The position numbers were made by a program, and so were the translations under genes. From NCBI GenBank assembly GCA_002500505.1, contig DLRM01000043.1:132505-196504 (forward strand): a stretch of 64,000 nt of DNA. Direction: 5' to 3'. The stretch's first letter is position 1. Each line of letters starts with the position of its first letter. Positions 33,501-43,001 of this stretch are shown in pieces. The notes under the pieces are model-generated. The model was not told the DNA's origin, ran no database searches, and worked only from the letters and a program-made list of their open reading frames with translations. The stretch comes from Planctomycetes bacterium UBA7888 (lineage in GTDB: Bacteria; Planctomycetota; UBA1135).

Positions 33501-34426
33501 CGAACAGTGGCCTCCCTCGCTTCCGGTCCAACCATATGCACAAAGATGTCGTGAAGGCTCGGCTCGGAACGATCAAACCTGGTGAGGCGAATGCCCTTTT
33601 CGTAGGCTGCATCAAGGAGGTGATGCGGGTCCGCGTCTGGTTTGAGACGATATTCGTGAAGCCCTGGCTGATTGAGGTCCTCCTGGACCGATTTAACAAA
33701 GGGGAGTTGCTCCAAAGAACTCAAGTCTCCGGCAGACTCTATTAGGACTCGCCGTGGCATTAGGGCTTTGGCCTCGTCCACCGTTCCATCAAACAAAGAG
33801 GCACCTTTGGCAATCAAAACAAAGCGGTCACAAATCCTTTCCGCATGGGACATCACATGGGTTGAAAAAAGAACCGTTGCCCCCGCCGAACTCATATCTC
33901 GAATGACTTCTTCCATCACCTCTTGATTGACAGGATCCAAACCCGAAAAAGGCTCGTCAAGAATTACGAATTCTGGCTTGTGAGCGATTGAAGCAAGGAC
34001 TTGAACTTTTTGTTGCATCCCTTTCGACAAAGCCTCAGTTTTTGATTCAGCAAAGTCTCCAAGGCCGTACTGCTCCAAAAGTTCGAAAGCACGAGTCTTC
34101 GCAGCTTTCCGGCCCATTCCCTTCAGCGAAGCAAAGTATGCAATCGTGGACCAGGCTTTCATTTTTTTGTAAAGGCCTTTTTCCTCTGGTAGATACCCTA
34201 TACGGTCACGAACTTGAAGAGCCGAAGGTGCACCCAAAACGGAAATCGTGCCTGATGTTGGGCGAATGATTTCCAGAATCATTCGAAGGGTTGTCGTCTT
34301 CCCTGCCCCATTCGGGCCAAGAAAACCATATACGGAGCCCCGCGGAATGCGAAGCGAAAGCGAGTCTACAGCCTGAAAGTCGCCATAAAGTTTGCTAACA
34401 GATTCGAGAATTAGGGCGTCAGTCAC
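33497..34426 (-). CDS. ABC transporter ATP-binding protein (NatA-like)
   Basis: This 309-residue ATPase partners the ABC-2 permease downstream. Walker A is GPNGAGKTTT (about 38-47). The signature is a variant, LSKGMQQKV (family LSGG-). Walker B and D-loop are FVILDEPFSGLDP and the switch His is in FSTHVM. A C-terminal extension of about 80 residues is DUF4162-like, as in NatA/YhaQ-type ATPases. The stop overlaps the permease start by ATGA, and the start overlaps the pepP stop in the same way. Confidence 0.92.
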   Translation of the reverse strand: MTDALILESVSKLYGDFQAVDSLSLRIPRGSVYGFLGPNGAGKTTTLRMILEIIRPTSGTISVLGAPSALQVRDRIGYLPEEKGLYKKMKAWSTIAYFASLKGMGRKAAKTRAFELLEQYGLGDFAESKTEALSKGMQQKVQVLASIAHKPEFVILDEPFSGLDPVNQEVMEEVIRDMSSAGATVLFSTHVMSHAERICDRFVLIAKGASLFDGTVDEAKALMPRRVLIESAGDLSSLEQLPFVKSVQEDLNQPGLHEYRLKPDADPHHLLDAAYEKGIRLTRFDRSEPSLHDIFVHMVGPEAREATVR

Positions 34427-35766
34427 TTGGCCACAAGTTCGGTGTCCAACACAGGGGGCATTACTCTTGCTGCTGAGCAGGCGGCCTCAACGTCTTCAAC
34501 AGTCTTCGGTGCCGCCAAGGTGAGGTTTTCATTGCCCCCGGGAGTAATCAAAATATCATCTTCAATTCGAATCCCCATTCCTCGCAAAGCTTTTGGAACA
34601 CGCTCGTCATTTTCAGCAAAGTACAAGCCCGGCTCCACCGTCAAACACATTCCAGCCTCTAATGACCTGAACTCTTCCCCATTCTTGTAACGACCAGCGT
34701 CATGGACATCCAAGCCAATCCAATGCGAAGTGTTATGCAGGTACCAAGGTTTGTAGAGCTCTTTCTCGACAATCTCCTCTACGGATTCTTTCAAAACTCC
34801 GAGCTCGACAAGGGATGCGCTCAGAGAACGGACTGCTGCCATATGCACTTCGTTAAAAGAGGCGCCAGGCTTGCAGGCGTCAATAGCGGCTAGTTCGGCC
34901 ACCAAAACAGATTCATATGCTGCCTTTTGATCAGGCATAAATTTCCCATTGACTGGAAAGGTTCGAGTAATGTCCGCTGCGTAGCAAGAAAATTCGGCAC
35001 CAGCATCAATTAGGCACAAATCTCCATCCCGTAAAGTTTGATGGTTCGTGTTGTAGTGCAAAATACAAGCGTTCGAACCACCAGCAACAATGGCGGGATA
35101 AGACCAGCCATCACCACCGTTTCGGCGGAAAGTGTAATCCAGCAGGGCCTGAAGTTCCCACTCGCCCACACCCGAGGCGGCCTGAGCCATCGCCAAGATA
35201 TGACCTTCCGCAGAAACAGCCGAAGCTTGCCGCATAAAGGAAAGCTCCTCCTCCGTCTTAAAGAGCCGCATTTCATGAAGAACGTGGGTCGGCTCAACAA
35301 TCGCTTCCGGTGGATGAATCCCCAATCGAGCCTTCATTCTTGAAGCAGTAACAGCACCAAGAACCTGCTTGTCTAAAGCCGCATTTTCGCCAATTCGATA
35401 CCAAAGCCTTTTTGCCTTTTGGATGGCTTCTGGAATAAGCTTCGAAGCCTCTTCGAGGCACCAAGCCTCTTGAAAACCTAAAGTGCTTTTGGCTCCTTCA
35501 GGCCCCAAGCGAACGCCAGTCCACGTTTCCTTTTCCGCATCTTTGGGCAATACGAAAAGCCCATCATTTGGCAGGCCATCAATCCCCTTGGAAAGAAGAA
35601 GAATGCCATCGGCCTCGCCATGACCCGTCAGATACCAGTAGTCCGCTTGCTGGCGGAAGGGATATTCCACATCATGATTACGGGTGGCGAAAGAAGCACC
35701 AGGAAACAAGGCAAGGTCGCCCTCCTCCATTTGCTCCTGAAACGCGCGGCGGTGGTTAGCAAACAT
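34423..35766 (-). CDS. pepP: Xaa-Pro aminopeptidase
   Basis: This 447-residue M24B metallopeptidase removes N-terminal residues preceding proline, in the cytoplasm. It has the N-terminal AMP_N domain (FPGASFATRNHDVEYPFRQQ, YWYLTGH) and the pita-bread catalytic domain. The dinuclear-metal ligands are Asp in LIDAGAEFSCYAADITRTF (two), His in TSHWIGLDVHD, Glu in LTVEPGLYF and Glu in GIRIEDDIL. Length and architecture match PepP closely. It heads a three-gene coupled unit with an ABC exporter, an unexplained association. Confidence 0.93.
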   Translation of the reverse strand: MFANHRRAFQEQMEEGDLALFPGASFATRNHDVEYPFRQQADYWYLTGHGEADGILLLSKGIDGLPNDGLFVLPKDAEKETWTGVRLGPEGAKSTLGFQEAWCLEEASKLIPEAIQKAKRLWYRIGENAALDKQVLGAVTASRMKARLGIHPPEAIVEPTHVLHEMRLFKTEEELSFMRQASAVSAEGHILAMAQAASGVGEWELQALLDYTFRRNGGDGWSYPAIVAGGSNACILHYNTNHQTLRDGDLCLIDAGAEFSCYAADITRTFPVNGKFMPDQKAAYESVLVAELAAIDACKPGASFNEVHMAAVRSLSASLVELGVLKESVEEIVEKELYKPWYLHNTSHWIGLDVHDAGRYKNGEEFRSLEAGMCLTVEPGLYFAENDERVPKALRGMGIRIEDDILITPGGNENLTLAAPKTVEDVEAACSAARVMPPVLDTELVAK

Positions 35767-35792
35767 CCCTCGCAGAATACCGTCTCCAGCTT

Positions 35793-37151
35793 CTAAGAAA
35801 CAGGGTCAGACTTCTGCGCTTCAGGTATTTGGGGTCTCTCCGCCATTTGATTCCGTTTTAGGGAAACAAAAAGGCGGGCAAGTTCAGGATCAAAATGCGT
35901 TCCAGCGTCCTTCTCAATGATTCCCAAGGCCTTTTCAATCGAAAATGCAGGCTTGTAAGAGCGCTCGGTCGTCAAGGCGTCGAAAGCATCGGCAATGCAA
36001 CAAATGCGACCCTCAAGGGGAATCGAATCCCCGGAAACTCCAAGAGGGTACCCCTTGCCATCCCATCGCTCGTGGTGACTGCGAGCAATGTCGGAAATAT
36101 CCCGTAAGCCAGGAATCGCAGACAAAATGCGATCGCCAGCGTTTGGGTGTTTCCGCATCAAGTCAAATTCTTCGTCATCAAGTGCACCCTGCTTGCAAAG
36201 AACGGCATCGGGGACAGCAACTTTCCCGATGTCATGGAGCAAGGCCCCTAACCGTAATGTTTCAAGGCGCTCGGTATCGAAGTTCATCCATTCAGCCATT
36301 TCAACACAATACTTTGCGACTCGGTGGCTATGACCGCTGGTATAGCGGTCTTTTGCTTCCACGGTTCGCGCTAGGGCAAGAGCAGTTTCTACATATACTT
36401 TTTGGACGCGCACCGAAGAATCCATTAAAGAGTCCAAAGTTTGGTTCGTTGCTTTTGCTAAGCACTTCATTTCGGCACTCCCTTCAACTGCGGCTCGATG
36501 ACAAAAGTCTTCTCGACCTACGCGTTCAAGAGAATGGAAAACGGATCGAATTGCCCGAAAACTCCTCCGCAACCAAATCCAAGAAACGACAAATGCAATG
36601 CAAGCGGCAAGCGTAGTTGCCCTTCCTAGTGAGTTGAACCACGCCGGCTTCGGGAGAATTTTACGAATACGAATTTCACCAAGAGAAGTCATTCGACCTT
36701 GAAGGGGAATTCGCACTTCCAAGCAACGGCTCCCAGACTCTTTCCCTATCCAAATTCCGCTATTTATTGCCCGAGGAGTTGCCAAGTTAGGGCTCCCTTG
36801 GCTCACTCCCCAACGAGAAGTCAGTTCACCCTGAGCACTCCAAAAGAGAACTGCATCTGCATGAAGTGACTGACCAAGCTCAGCTAAATTCTTTTCTAGA
36901 GCAATGGGCTGGCCTGTTTCTTTGGCCATCGAATTCGTCTGAAGAAGGGCAGCGCGTTGGATATGGGCTCCTTGAACTTTGGCCAGCTCCCTTGCCTCCT
37001 GAAAGGCCAACCAATCGCCACTCCACCAAACCGACATCGCCACCAAAAAGGAAGTCATCAACGCCCCACGGAAAGGGGTTGATGCAAAAAAACCAGGCAG
37101 AGAAGCCCGGCGCCCCGAAGTTGGGTGTCGTTGCTGAAAGGTGGAACTCAC
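35793..37151 (-). CDS. Membrane HD-GYP domain protein (c-di-GMP phosphodiesterase-like)
   Basis: This 452-residue sensor-type protein has helix 1 (about 31-47), a periplasmic sensing domain (about 48-175) and helix 2 (about 176-195). A HAMP-like linker follows, then a C-terminal HD-GYP domain (about 250-430). The domain contains HSHRV, the HD pair in LLHDIGK (306-307), RKHPNAGDRIL, SHHERWDGKGYP with the GYP motif at 367-369, and IADAFDALTTER. HD-GYP proteins hydrolyse cyclic di-GMP; all metal ligands seem present. It is divergent from a DUF481 gene across 73 bp. Confidence 0.9.
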   Translation of the reverse strand: MSSTFQQRHPTSGRRASLPGFFASTPFRGALMTSFLVAMSVWWSGDWLAFQEARELAKVQGAHIQRAALLQTNSMAKETGQPIALEKNLAELGQSLHADAVLFWSAQGELTSRWGVSQGSPNLATPRAINSGIWIGKESGSRCLEVRIPLQGRMTSLGEIRIRKILPKPAWFNSLGRATTLAACIAFVVSWIWLRRSFRAIRSVFHSLERVGREDFCHRAAVEGSAEMKCLAKATNQTLDSLMDSSVRVQKVYVETALALARTVEAKDRYTSGHSHRVAKYCVEMAEWMNFDTERLETLRLGALLHDIGKVAVPDAVLCKQGALDDEEFDLMRKHPNAGDRILSAIPGLRDISDIARSHHERWDGKGYPLGVSGDSIPLEGRICCIADAFDALTTERSYKPAFSIEKALGIIEKDAGTHFDPELARLFVSLKRNQMAERPQIPEAQKSDPVS

Positions 37152-37224
37152 TACACTGCTATCGTCAAAAGGTCTCCCCCACCTTTAGCCCAAGGACCTA
37201 GCCCTTAAACCCTTAGCACATAAG

Positions 37225-37956
37225 ATGTTCTGCGCACTGTCAATTGCTTCTTTTGCCCTTGTCTCAGCCCTTCCCCAAGAACCGGAATGGCATGGAACAG
37301 CTGATGCAGGTTTGGTTCTTCTCAGCGGCAATAATTCTTCCTCGACAGCCACCATTCGTGGGGAAGCAAAACTAGAAGAAGGCACTTACAGGTGGATTTT
37401 GGGCCTCCTTTACTCCGGGGTCCGCCAATCCGAGCAATCTACGGGAATCTCTAGCACGACCTCGAGGCTATTAGACTTGTCCGCTGAACATCACCGTTTT
37501 TTCGATGACGCCAACGACTTTTATGCCTATGGGAAGGGATCTGGCCGCTCGGATGAGCCCAATGGACTTTCGCACCGCACAGATGTCGGTTTAGGTATTG
37601 GCCACACTTGGCGCTGGGATGAGGGCAAAACATCTTTAAACTTCGAAGGAGGCCCCTCCATGGTCCGAGAAAACAACGTCGGAGCCTTGTCGGATTCCGC
37701 TTGGACGAGTCGGTTAGCCGCAAGACTAGATTCCCCCCTTTCTGACAAGCTCACCCTTACCAGCAAAGTCGAATATTTCCAGTCCATGTCCCGAGCCGAA
37801 GATGCCTCCGCCACGACCGAATGTGGCCTTCGCTGGTCCCTAGCCGGTGACTGGTTTCTCCAATTCACTAGTTCGCTTTCCTGGGATGGAACCCCTGCCC
37901 CCGGCTTCGAACAAACGGATTATCGCCAGTCCTTCACCCTTGGGACCTCTTTTTAG
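37225..37956 (+). CDS. DUF481 outer-membrane beta-barrel protein
   Basis: This 243-residue exported protein has a signal peptide (MFCALSIASFALVSALPQ) and alternating beta strands across the whole sequence (WHGTADAGLVLLSGNNSSSTATIRGEAKL). It ends in SFTLGTSF, with the C-terminal Phe typical of outer-membrane barrels. The opening motif (GNNSSST) is the DUF481 hallmark. Family members are putative salt-induced outer-membrane proteins of unclear role. Its presence argues for a cell with an outer membrane. Confidence 0.82.
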   Translation: MFCALSIASFALVSALPQEPEWHGTADAGLVLLSGNNSSSTATIRGEAKLEEGTYRWILGLLYSGVRQSEQSTGISSTTSRLLDLSAEHHRFFDDANDFYAYGKGSGRSDEPNGLSHRTDVGLGIGHTWRWDEGKTSLNFEGGPSMVRENNVGALSDSAWTSRLAARLDSPLSDKLTLTSKVEYFQSMSRAEDASATTECGLRWSLAGDWFLQFTSSLSWDGTPAPGFEQTDYRQSFTLGTSF

Positions 37957-38033
37957 GCTTCTCCCTTGAAACAGATTTCGAAACGAGGACCATTTCGCCC
38001 ACTATTCTAGAATCTGTACGCTCCCGATTCCCC

Positions 38034-39233
38034 ATGAAAGTTGACATCAAGACCGCCCAAGCCCTGACCTCCGACGAGGCTCGGGACACCCTGGTCATGT
38101 TCCGGAATATGGGAGAAGACCCCCTTGCCATCCAGGAAAACTTTCGGGGCATGTTCCCTAAAAAGATTGCCGAGGCCTTGGGAGAACTGCGAGCAAACCG
38201 TCGGCGTGCACTCACCAAATTCCGACATGGTTTGGATATGTTCTTTACTAAAGAACAACTCCAACAGTCCTCTTCCGAATCCGTTGCTGCGTGGCGCGCA
38301 AAGCGTTTCGCAGATGCAAAGGCAAAAGAAGTTTGGGACCCTTGCTGCGGGATTGGTTCAGATGCCATGGCCATCGCTAACCTTGGCATTCAAGTGCACG
38401 CTTGGGACAAAGAACCCTCTGCCACCCATTACGCCGAAGCCAATGCCGAAGTTTATGGAGTTCTGGAGAGGATAGATTTCAAAGAGACGGACTGTACTGA
38501 AGAAATGCCTGGGCCGGGCTTCATGTGGCTCGACCCTTCTCGCCGCCGCGGGGCGCGAAGAATTATGAGTCCGGGCGATTGGTCTCCAAACCCAGAGCAG
38601 ATTACTGCCTTGCTCGCAGGACGCCCAGGTGCTGGAATCAAATTGTCCCCTGCGGTTTCCATTGACACCCTTTTGGAGCACTACCCCGAACCAGATGAGA
38701 TTGAGGTCATCTCTCTAAAGGGCGAGGCCAAAGAAACTATTTTTTGGTATGGAAAACTTGCCAGCAATGCCGCGCGTCGAGCAACGGCCTTGCCCGCAGA
38801 GGAGTCTTGGACTGGTGACCTAAATGCCCAAGCCGAAACTGGAGAGTTTGGCGATTTCTTTTATGACCCAGACCCTTCCATTGTGCAAGCTGGTCTACTC
38901 GGCTCTTTTGCAGCCAAGCATGGACTCTACACGGTTGACCCTGAGATTGGTTACCTCACGGGTGCGACCCCTGTTTTCTCCCCTTTCCTAGACACTTTTA
39001 AAATTCTCGCAGTGGAATCTCTTGATCCGAGGAAAATGCGGCCCATTATGCGGAAACACAACGTGGGGAGTTTAGAAATCCGAAAGCGTGGTATTGCTGA
39101 ACGGCCACTTGCCATTGAGCAACGCATGCTTAAGAAAAAATTTGGGGACAACCGGCTCGTTCTTCTTGCTACACGGGTTGGGGATCGCCACTTAGGTGTA
39201 CTGGCAGAAAAACTCGAGCCGGAGGACGAGTGA
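38034..39233 (+). CDS. Class I SAM-dependent methyltransferase with THUMP-like domain
   Basis: This 399-residue protein has a helical N-terminus and a SAM-binding core (EVWDPCCGIGSDAMAIANLG, about 99-118; MWLDPSRRRGARR about 164-176). The C-terminal region (VGSLEIRKRG, RPLAIEQRMLKKKF) resembles the THUMP-like domain of the PG_1098-type family. The DPSRR motif takes the place of the usual DPPY, as in that family. It probably methylates RNA; the target is unknown. Its stop overlaps the start of the peptide-binding protein gene (GTGA), although the two have no obvious link. Confidence 0.82.
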   Translation: MKVDIKTAQALTSDEARDTLVMFRNMGEDPLAIQENFRGMFPKKIAEALGELRANRRRALTKFRHGLDMFFTKEQLQQSSSESVAAWRAKRFADAKAKEVWDPCCGIGSDAMAIANLGIQVHAWDKEPSATHYAEANAEVYGVLERIDFKETDCTEEMPGPGFMWLDPSRRRGARRIMSPGDWSPNPEQITALLAGRPGAGIKLSPAVSIDTLLEHYPEPDEIEVISLKGEAKETIFWYGKLASNAARRATALPAEESWTGDLNAQAETGEFGDFFYDPDPSIVQAGLLGSFAAKHGLYTVDPEIGYLTGATPVFSPFLDTFKILAVESLDPRKMRPIMRKHNVGSLEIRKRGIAERPLAIEQRMLKKKFGDNRLVLLATRVGDRHLGVLAEKLEPEDE

Positions 39234-40978
39234 TACCTCGTCCATCTGAACCTCTGCCCTCTTTCTTGAGGGCACTTTTTCTCCTTTCCTTCTTATTTTC
39301 CTGTTCCCAAGAATCGACTAATTCGCAAACGATTCACTTTGCCCTTGCCTCCAAGCTTGGGAGCTTTGACCCGCTTAAGTCCGTAACAACAGGGAACCAA
39401 GTTCTTCAGCGACAATGCTACGAGGGCTTACTGCAATACGACTCCTTAAGTTCAAACTACGAGCTTGTAGGAGCCCTAGCAGACACTTGGGAAATTTCGG
39501 AAGACCAACAAACTTGGCTCATCAGCCTCCGGCCCGATGCCACATTTTTTGACCCCGCTTCCAACCCTATATGGGGAAATGGGAAGCGAGCTGTTCAAGC
39601 TTCGGATGTCTTGGCTTCTTGGCTTCGTCTTGCCGATGCGCGAGAAGGCGCAGCAGCCTGGTTCGTTTTAGAGGGACTCATTGAAGGCTTAGATGCCTTC
39701 CGACTCGCCACCTCGCGAGGCGAAGACGAAGCGAAGACAGCATGGGCTGAAGCCCTCGACGGCGGGATTGAAGGTTTGCGCGTGATTGACTCTCACCAAC
39801 TGGCAATTCGCCTAACCCGACCTGAGCCCACTTTCGCCTATCGCTTGGCCTCGCCTTATTTGTTGGTTTACCCGCGAGAAGCTCTTTCTCGGTCCGGCCT
39901 GCAATTCAGCCACCACCCCGTGGGCTCTGGCGCCTTCTATCTCAAGGAATGGGAACCTGGATTTCGTGCTTTCTTTGCGCCAGTACCTGGCTCTGACCAT
40001 TCCGCTCCACCTCGCGTACACCTTGAATTCTTATGGGTTCCCGAAGGTAGTACTCGAACGATGATGTTTCAAAATGGTGAGCTGGACCGTTTGAGCCCTT
40101 TGCAAGATGCCTTCACCTCCCTAATAGAAAACGGCCAACCCAATTCTGAGCTAAAAAAGCAGGGCGTCAAACTTCGCATCACCGAAATGTTGGACTTGAC
40201 CATGTTGCAGTTCAACATGTCCGACCCCGTCGTAGGCCATCTTCCTGGCGACTCGGATGGCAATCGCAAACGAAGCCTTTTGCGAAAAGCTCTAGCCTTG
40301 GCCTTCCCTTATGAGCAGTGGCATCAAATTGTCCGGAGTGGATCTTGGGCAAAACCCGCAACGCGCTGGCTTCCGCCTGGACTTCCTGAGTCGAATGCCA
40401 TCCAAGACATCCCTTGGCGCAGAAGCGACCTTGCTCAGGCAAAAAAACTTCTCGCCGAAGCGGGTTGGCCAGAAGGAAAGGGTCTCCCTCCTCTTCGACT
40501 TGAGCTTGGAGGAACTGACCCTACTTCAAGAGACCTTGGTGCCATGTTGTCCGCCTCTTGGAAACGGATTGGGGTTCAATTGGATTCCGTCGCCCAAGAC
40601 TATGGGGACCTTGTTCGCAAAATGAACTCCGGTCAAGCTCAAATCTCCACTCGCGCTTGGACCTTGGATTGGCCGGACGCTGGAAACCTCTTGGATATCT
40701 TTTATGGAGAATTTGCTGCTCCCGGCATTAACAAATCTCGCTTTCATGACTCCCAATATGATCAAGCTCTCCAGGCATTTAAGTCCACAAAGAACCCAAA
40801 TGAGCGCATTGCTTTGGCAAAAAAAATGCTTGCCCGATTAAATGCGCTTGCCCCAGCCATCCCTATTGACCATCGCCAAAGTTATTTGCTGACTCAACCT
40901 TGGCTCGAAATTCCAACACTCAATCCATTTGACCCTTTGCCCTGCGCCTCTTTCCGTTTGAAGGAGGTGGCTCGATGA
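39230..40978 (+). CDS. ABC transporter substrate-binding lipoprotein (family 5)
   Basis: This 582-residue periplasmic lipoprotein is of the OppA/DppA/SBP_bac_5 type, which captures peptides, nickel or other solutes. It has a signal peptide with lipobox LFSC (Cys25) and then the family's opening LASKLGSFDPLKSVTTGNQVLQRQCYEGLLQYD. It also has LADTWEISEDQQTW, RLTRPEPTFAYRLA and a C-terminal RAWTLDWPDAGNLLDIFYG. It starts with GTG, overlapping the methyltransferase stop, and overlaps the permease gene by ATGA. Confidence 0.92.
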   Translation: MIPRPSEPLPSFLRALFLLSFLFSCSQESTNSQTIHFALASKLGSFDPLKSVTTGNQVLQRQCYEGLLQYDSLSSNYELVGALADTWEISEDQQTWLISLRPDATFFDPASNPIWGNGKRAVQASDVLASWLRLADAREGAAAWFVLEGLIEGLDAFRLATSRGEDEAKTAWAEALDGGIEGLRVIDSHQLAIRLTRPEPTFAYRLASPYLLVYPREALSRSGLQFSHHPVGSGAFYLKEWEPGFRAFFAPVPGSDHSAPPRVHLEFLWVPEGSTRTMMFQNGELDRLSPLQDAFTSLIENGQPNSELKKQGVKLRITEMLDLTMLQFNMSDPVVGHLPGDSDGNRKRSLLRKALALAFPYEQWHQIVRSGSWAKPATRWLPPGLPESNAIQDIPWRRSDLAQAKKLLAEAGWPEGKGLPPLRLELGGTDPTSRDLGAMLSASWKRIGVQLDSVAQDYGDLVRKMNSGQAQISTRAWTLDWPDAGNLLDIFYGEFAAPGINKSRFHDSQYDQALQAFKSTKNPNERIALAKKMLARLNALAPAIPIDHRQSYLLTQPWLEIPTLNPFDPLPCASFRLKEVAR

Positions 40979-42216
40979 ATCTATTGCGCTCTCTCCTTCG
41001 GGCAGTCGCGCTTGCCTTTGGAGTAAGTATTCTTCTGGGTTTGATTCTGGATTCGGGTCTTCTTGGAGATTCCGCTTTGCGGGAGGCCGGCCAGCACGCA
41101 AACGCAGATTCCATTGCTGCTGCTCGCCAGCGCCTAGGGCAATGGGAAAAATACTACCCAAATGTTCTTGAGATTCGTCAGACCAATCCCGACAACTTTT
41201 TGTCCTTGTGGACTGAAGGGGAAGATTTGATTCTTGGAAATAATCAATCCGTTCCATACCGCCGATACCCCACCGAGGGGCGCACTGTAGACTCTGTCTT
41301 TCTAGAGTGGATTCTTGAGAGTAAGGGAAATATTCAATTGGAGGCCGACGATTCCTTTGGAGCCTTGCCCGCAAGAGGCTTAGCCATCGCTCTAAAGGAC
41401 ACGCGCATTCGATGGAACCCAAGCACGCCCCTTCAGCTTGCTTGGGCTTCGGAGCAGGACACCTTTACGAAGGTTTTCTCGCCTGCGCTCCGTTCACTTC
41501 GATTTGATTTTGGAGAAACGCGAAGTGGCCTCCCAGTGCTTTCTGAATTAATCCGCCGTGCCCCTCGTTCCCTAGCACTGGCTGCACCCGCCTTTTTTCT
41601 CACCCTTGCCCTCGCTGTTTTCATGGCTCTTGCTTGCTTATCGAAGGGGGGCATGCTTGACCGTGGCTTTGCCATGGCTTCCGCAATCGGAATGTCTATT
41701 TCCTCCTTAGCTTGGGTTCTCTTTCTTCAACAATTCCTCGCTGGCCGTTTGGGAATCTTCCCCATTTTTGGATGGAAAGCTCCATGGCTTCCCTTTCTTG
41801 CCCTTCCTGTTTTGTCTTGGATATTAGTTGGGCTTTGGCCGGAATGGAGGTTTTGGCGCAACCTTGCAGGGGACCTCCATTCCAAACCATTTATCCAGGC
41901 TGCGCGCGCCCGTGGCATGCCTTCTTCTTCAATTCTAAAACAGCATCTTCTTCCAAATCTTTTCCCTGCACTACTAACTCAAATCCTTAGCGCTCTACCT
42001 TTCTTGGTACTGGGCTCCCTTCTCTTAGAACACTTTTTCGGAATTCCCGGATTGGGTTCATGGATTGTGGATGCTATCGAAAGCAATGATGTCTCCATTC
42101 TTCGCGCATCCACTTTCCTGATTGCCCTTTCGTGGCTGCTTCTTCAAGAACTTTGCGACTATCTTCTTCCACGCTTGGATCCGCGCATGACCAAACGGCC
42201 GGAGCTCGCTTCATGA
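40975..42216 (+). CDS. ABC transporter permease, DppB type, enlarged periplasmic loop
   Basis: This 413-residue membrane protein is of the binding-protein-dependent permease superfamily. A first helix (about 8-27) is followed by an unusually long hydrophilic segment (about 28-195). DppB/OppB proteins have a loop about half that size and total 310-340 residues. The membrane core then begins at FDFGETRSGLPVLSELIRRA and contains the EAA-like loop PFIQAARARGMPSSSILKQH and LLPNLFPALLTQIL. It pairs with the downstream permease through an ATGA overlap. The loop may contact the cognate binding protein. Confidence 0.87.
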   Translation: MNLLRSLLRAVALAFGVSILLGLILDSGLLGDSALREAGQHANADSIAAARQRLGQWEKYYPNVLEIRQTNPDNFLSLWTEGEDLILGNNQSVPYRRYPTEGRTVDSVFLEWILESKGNIQLEADDSFGALPARGLAIALKDTRIRWNPSTPLQLAWASEQDTFTKVFSPALRSLRFDFGETRSGLPVLSELIRRAPRSLALAAPAFFLTLALAVFMALACLSKGGMLDRGFAMASAIGMSISSLAWVLFLQQFLAGRLGIFPIFGWKAPWLPFLALPVLSWILVGLWPEWRFWRNLAGDLHSKPFIQAARARGMPSSSILKQHLLPNLFPALLTQILSALPFLVLGSLLLEHFFGIPGLGSWIVDAIESNDVSILRASTFLIALSWLLLQELCDYLLPRLDPRMTKRPELAS

Positions 42217-43001
42217 GTCGCCGCCTACGCCTCATGGTTTTACTGGGCTACGCCGGAATTGCCCTGGCAGCTTGGGCGGGCTGGATTGGCTCAAGAGAGT
42301 GGCCCCACGACAACCTTGGGAATGCCAGCCTTCCCCCTAACGCCATTGCGTGGCTTGGCACGGACCACTTGGGGCGCGATGTACTCTCCCGCATCATTCA
42401 AGGTTCACGAATAGCCCTCATGGTGGGAATGGTTGCCGCAACGATTTCTGTGGGAATCGGGAGCTTGTTCGGGCTTCTTGCCGCCTGGAAAGGTGGGCTG
42501 CTCGACCGTTTCCTTCTGGCGATTGCAGCCACGATTACGGCCATCCCGGGGATTCTTCTCGTTTTATTGGTTGGTTGGATTCTTGGCCCTGGAATTTGGA
42601 CAACGGCCATCGCCATTGGAGTGGCGAGTTGGGTTGGAACTTTTCGCATGGTACGAACGGAGGCTCTCCGCCTTCATCGGGAGTGTTTTGTTGAGGCCGC
42701 AATTTTGGAAGGTGCACAAACTGGGCGCATTCTCAGGCACCATCTTCTCCCCAATCTCGGCGCCCTATGCAAAGTACAATTCCTGCTCCACTTTGTTTAT
42801 GCCATCAAGGCCGAAGTCATTCTTTCCTTCTTAGGACTTGGTCCCGCCGACACCTCCTCTTGGGGAAACATCATGGCTCACGCCTCTTACGATCTCCCCA
42901 ACGGCGTGTGGTGGCCTTTGCTCTTCACCACGATCGCTTTGGCTGGCCTAGTTCTTGCTCTTCAGAGCTCCACTCATTCGCCCAGCGACACCCAGCCGTA
43001 G
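42213..43001 (+). CDS. ABC transporter permease, DppC type
   Basis: This 262-residue membrane protein pairs with the upstream DppB-type permease. It has an N-terminal helix, then the DppC hallmark WLGTDHLGRDVLSRIIQGSR (about 47-66) and the SLFGLLAAWKGG loop. The EAA-like motif is CFVEAAILEGAQTGRILRHH-LLPN, and late segments ILSFLGLGPADTSSWGNIM are typical of the family. ATG 42213 overlaps the upstream stop (ATGA); an earlier in-frame start at 42132 would overlap by 85 bp. No ATPase gene follows; instead a convergent gene overlaps its 3' end by 28 bp. Confidence 0.9.
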   Translation: MSRRLRLMVLLGYAGIALAAWAGWIGSREWPHDNLGNASLPPNAIAWLGTDHLGRDVLSRIIQGSRIALMVGMVAATISVGIGSLFGLLAAWKGGLLDRFLLAIAATITAIPGILLVLLVGWILGPGIWTTAIAIGVASWVGTFRMVRTEALRLHRECFVEAAILEGAQTGRILRHHLLPNLGALCKVQFLLHFVYAIKAEVILSFLGLGPADTSSWGNIMAHASYDLPNGVWWPLLFTTIALAGLVLALQSSTHSPSDTQP

